DNA from: Shewanella avicenniae
GTDB taxonomy: Bacteria; Pseudomonadota; Gammaproteobacteria; Enterobacterales; Shewanellaceae
Assembly (NCBI RefSeq): GCF_017354945.1
Contig: NZ_CP071503.1
Coordinates: forward strand, 4,030,001-4,094,000
Direction of reading: 5' to 3'
Length of the DNA: 64,000 nt
The notes beneath the pieces were generated by a model. The model was not told the DNA's origin. It searched no databases and saw nothing but the letters and a program-made list of their open reading frames with translations. Made by a program: the position numbers and the translations under genes. Of this stretch, positions 61,513 through 64,000 are shown one piece after another (the first letter of the stretch is position 1; each line of letters opens with the position of its first letter).

Positions 61513-62280
61513 TTAACGCGCCAAGAATCCACCATCCACTGGCAGATAAGCACCGTTGACGAATGACCAAGTGGAGGCAGATACTGCGGCGACCACAGCG
61601 CCGACTTCTTCGGGTTCACCCATACGACCGATAGGATGTGCTTCATCCAAGGCTGCACGGGATTTTGGATCTAAGTTACTTTCCAAACCGGTTTTAATAA
61701 AGGCTGGGCCAATGGCAATCGCCCGAATATTTTGCGAGGCATAATCCACCGCGACCTGTTTGGTTAAACCGACGATAGCGTGTTTAGTAGCAACGTAGGG
61801 ACCTAAGCCAAGGAAGCCAACTTGGCCAAGAATAGAAGCAATATTGACGATAGTGCCGCCTTGGCCGTTGTTTTGTTGCATCGCTTTAATTTGCGCCCGC
61901 ATACCGTAGAACACCCCATCTAAATTCACTGAGGTGATTTTGTGCCACAGCTCGTCGCTCACCTCTGCCAATGGGGTGGCCGGTGGTGCGACACCCGCGT
62001 TGTTACAGGCGATATCGAGCCGACCATATTGGTTCACGGCGTATTGCACCAGCGCTTCGGCATCGGCGGCTTTCGAAACATCGGCACGTTTAAAGGTGGC
62101 GGTACCGCCGTTTTCAGCAATCAATGCCGCGGTTTCTCTACCATTGTCTTCGTTGATATCAGAGACCACGACCTTAGCGCCCGCGTTACCATAATGCAGT
62201 GCGATTGAGCGACCTAAGCCTGCACCGGCGCCGGTCACGATAGCCACTTTGTCTTGTAAAAATTGATTCGTGTTAGACAT
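61513..62280 (-). CDS. Short-chain dehydrogenase/reductase, copy 1
   Basis: A 255-residue SDR with the NAD(P)-binding TGAGAGLG, NNAG at the strand end, and the catalytic YVATK (Y and K) with an upstream serine in NIASILG. The closing VDGGFLAR is typical. It oxidises or reduces an unknown alcohol or ketone, with the acidic SDIN after the second strand favouring NAD. It is the second gene of a pair with the SDR at 62392, 111 bases apart. Confidence 0.93.
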   Translation of the reverse strand: MSNTNQFLQDKVAIVTGAGAGLGRSIALHYGNAGAKVVVSDINEDNGRETAALIAENGGTATFKRADVSKAADAEALVQYAVNQYGRLDIACNNAGVAPPATPLAEVSDELWHKITSVNLDGVFYGMRAQIKAMQQNNGQGGTIVNIASILGQVGFLGLGPYVATKHAIVGLTKQVAVDYASQNIRAIAIGPAFIKTGLESNLDPKSRAALDEAHPIGRMGEPEEVGAVVAAVSASTWSFVNGAYLPVDGGFLAR

Positions 62281-62391
62281 ATTTATGCCCTCGCTTTTTG
62301 CAAGGTGTTAAAGCTATCGTTCAACACCTTACTGTATGATTTGGAGTTAAAAATTTTGTTAACTGCCACAGCACATAGTGGCAATTAGGTG

Positions 62392-63156
62392 CTAGTGAGC
62401 AGTTTGACCACCATCGACTAAGTAAACTTGGCCAGTGACAAAGCTTGCGGCTGGAGAACATAGGAACAAGACAGTACCGCTCATTTCAGCAGGTTCTGCT
62501 GGGCGGCCGATGGGGCTGTTGGCCATCAAGGCTTCAACAAATTTAGGGTCTTTTAACCAACGTTCGGTCATAGGGGAAGCAACGAGACCTGGCGCCAAGG
62601 CGTTAACACGAATACCTTGGCGAGCGTAATCCAGCGCAGCGGCTTTGGTTAAACCGACCACCCCGTGTTTCGCGGCCACATAGGGCGCCATACCGGGATC
62701 GGCCACCACACCAGCGACTGACGCAGTGTTCACAATCGCACCACCACCGGTTTTCAGCATGGCTTCGATCTCATATTTCATGCTGAGGAACACGCCTTTC
62801 AGGTCAACACCGATTACGCGATCAAAATCCGCTTCGGATTGTTCAAACAGTGGAGCTGTGGGTGGCAGAATGCCGGCATTATTAAAGGCTGCATCGATTT
62901 TGCCGTATTGTTTAACAGCAGCAGCCACCAAATTTTGCACCGATTCGGCTTGGCTAACGTCGGTTTTAACGTACAGCGCACTGCCGCCGTTATTCACAAT
63001 CTCTGCCACAGTTTGTTCGGCGCGAGGATCAACGTCGCCTATCACCACATTGGCACCTTGTTCGGCAAAGGCTTGCGCGGTGGCTTTACCAATCCCTGTT
63101 GCAGCACCGGTTATCACCACGGTTTTACCTGCATAACTTAATAAATTTGTACTCAT
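62392..63156 (-). CDS. Short-chain dehydrogenase/reductase, copy 2
   Basis: A 254-residue SDR with TGAATGIG, NNAG, catalytic YVAAK and the end VDGGQTAH. The frame extends to 63267, but the ATG at 63156 has AAGGTGATG before it and starts right at the cofactor-binding strand. It is related to the neighbouring SDR (same glucose/3-ketoacyl dehydrogenase-like group) but not a close copy. It is the first gene of the pair and is divergent from the LysR gene. Confidence 0.93.
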   Translation of the reverse strand: MSTNLLSYAGKTVVITGAATGIGKATAQAFAEQGANVVIGDVDPRAEQTVAEIVNNGGSALYVKTDVSQAESVQNLVAAAVKQYGKIDAAFNNAGILPPTAPLFEQSEADFDRVIGVDLKGVFLSMKYEIEAMLKTGGGAIVNTASVAGVVADPGMAPYVAAKHGVVGLTKAAALDYARQGIRVNALAPGLVASPMTERWLKDPKFVEALMANSPIGRPAEPAEMSGTVLFLCSPAASFVTGQVYLVDGGQTAH

Positions 63157-63306
63157 AACATCACCTTTCCATTGACGGCACACTGGCCAACGCAGTCTTC
63201 GCGCGCTAGGTGCTGATTGATGCTGAAGTCGGTCGAGCCAAACTGAATTTGCCTGCATTGGGCTCAACAGTCGAAGAGGCTCAACCTCTATCTATTCAAT
63301 TCAAAA

Positions 63307-63322
63307 TGTGATCATCATCACT
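63307..63322. promoter_or_regulatory. CRP-type site in the SDR/LysR divergent region
   Basis: TGTGA-TCATCA-TCACT (63307-63322) matches the CRP consensus TGTGA-N6-TCACA in nine of ten core bases. It lies between the divergent SDR and LysR genes, so CRP could act on either. Confidence 0.6.
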
Positions 63323-63410
63323 ATTTGTGGTCACTTTATTATGTTACCGACGCCTCTACCAATTGTTTAAAAGCCTGATACCATAGTTAAAAAGTATGGG
63401 AGCATGAGAA

Positions 63411-64000
63411 ATGGAACTTCGACATTTACGCTACTTCATCACCATTGCTGACACAGGCAGCTTTACCGAAGCAGCCAATCGGCTCTATACGGTGCAACCG
63501 TCGTTAAGTCGGCAAATTAAAGACTTGGAAAGCTATGTCGGCACACCGCTGTTAGTTCGTGGTCATCGCCAAGTGAGCCTGACCGAAGCAGGTAAAGTAT
63601 TTTTGGATGAAAGCCGCTTGGTGCTTGCACAGTGTGAGCGGGCGGTTGAGCGGGCACGGCAAGTGGCTAAAGGGGCAGCCGCACAGTTTGTCGCGGGGTT
63701 TGACTATGGTTTGGAGCACAAATATCTGGCGCGTGTATCGTCGATAGTGCAGCAAGCTTCGCAGGTGGATTTGGTGGTGCGCAGTTTGCCCGCCCCCACC
63801 TTGCTGGATGAAGTACTCGCTGGAAAAATCGACGTTGCCTTTGTTCCTCCTAGACCTGATATGTATGGTTTTAATTTTAGAATATTAGGTCACTCGCCGC
63901 TGATTGCGGCAATGCATCGCGACCATCCGCTGGCTCAGCAAGCGCAGCTCAGCGCCACGGAGTTAATCAACCAGCCGATAGTCAGTGCCACCGCGGAGTT
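63411..64000 (+). CDS. LysR-family regulator, 3' truncated by window end
   Basis: The frame starts at ATG 63411 and runs off the window. The visible 196 residues have the LysR helix-turn-helix (FTEAANRLYTVQPSLSRQIKDLESYVGTPLLVR) and the start of the effector domain. It is of the AlsR/HcaR-like type. Divergent placement suggests it controls the SDR pair. Confidence 0.92.
   Translation, partial: MELRHLRYFITIADTGSFTEAANRLYTVQPSLSRQIKDLESYVGTPLLVRGHRQVSLTEAGKVFLDESRLVLAQCERAVERARQVAKGAAAQFVAGFDYGLEHKYLARVSSIVQQASQVDLVVRSLPAPTLLDEVLAGKIDVAFVPPRPDMYGFNFRILGHSPLIAAMHRDHPLAQQAQLSATELINQPIVSATAE

Noticed and set aside
1..64000. tRNA, rRNA or CRISPR array
   Set aside because: No clover-leaf T-loop motif, rRNA stretch or regularly spaced direct repeat with unique spacers was seen.

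Overview
The window looks like a chromosomal segment of a Shewanella-type marine gammaproteobacterium. This is inferred from gene content and order, not from a database search. The evidence is two tandem cysteine-type formate dehydrogenase operons with their small TAT-leader proteins, a TorD-like chaperone, DUF3305/DUF3306 proteins, fdhD and an excisionase-type regulator, plus a RyhB-type iron sRNA locus. Two GGDEF/EAL-type signalling genes and paired LysR regulators fit a free-living aquatic bacterium.

Layout. 1-6.8 kb: the end of a YqfB-type amidohydrolase, an M13 peptidase, a membrane GGDEF/EAL protein, a secreted DGSG-repeat protein, a DksA-type zinc-finger protein and a flavin reductase. 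6.8-10.3 kb is an AT-rich accessory stretch. It holds a cold-shock gene with a long leader, a small unknown gene, a two-gene integron-type cassette (DUF5343 plus a HEPN RNase-like protein) ending in a well-formed attC site, and then a tandem array of very small GNA-triloop hairpins. 10.3-27.6 kb is the formate dehydrogenase locus with a HemN-like radical SAM gene. 27.6-36.1 kb holds FliL-like, UbiC, an M6 metalloprotease with PKD repeats, MarC, a histidine-rich ZIP-like protein and an MscS channel. 36.3-46.1 kb holds mutM, a mobB-moeA fusion, mobA, the tungstate transporter tupABC and a divergent sigma54-type two-component system. 46.1-47.2 kb carries two RyhB-like sRNA genes, each with a Fur box, flanking a small membrane-protein gene. 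47.2-64 kb is mostly housekeeping (Tag-like, LysR, GST, thioesterase, prlC, gor, NlpC/P60, diguanylate cyclase, mogA, alpha carbonic anhydrase), then an IS3-family element, two SDR dehydrogenases and a divergent LysR gene cut by the window edge.

How the genes fit together. Much of the window serves molybdenum/tungsten enzymes: uptake of the oxyanion (tupABC), metal insertion and cofactor maturation (mogA, moeA, mobA, mobB), sulfuration of the formate dehydrogenase cofactor (fdhD), chaperoning and TAT export (TorD-like protein), and the two enzymes themselves (fdhA, fdhB, fdhC twice). The most unusual items are the duplicated RyhB-like sRNAs with diverged seeds, the orphan integron cassette encoding a putative RNase-based module, and the hairpin array beside it.
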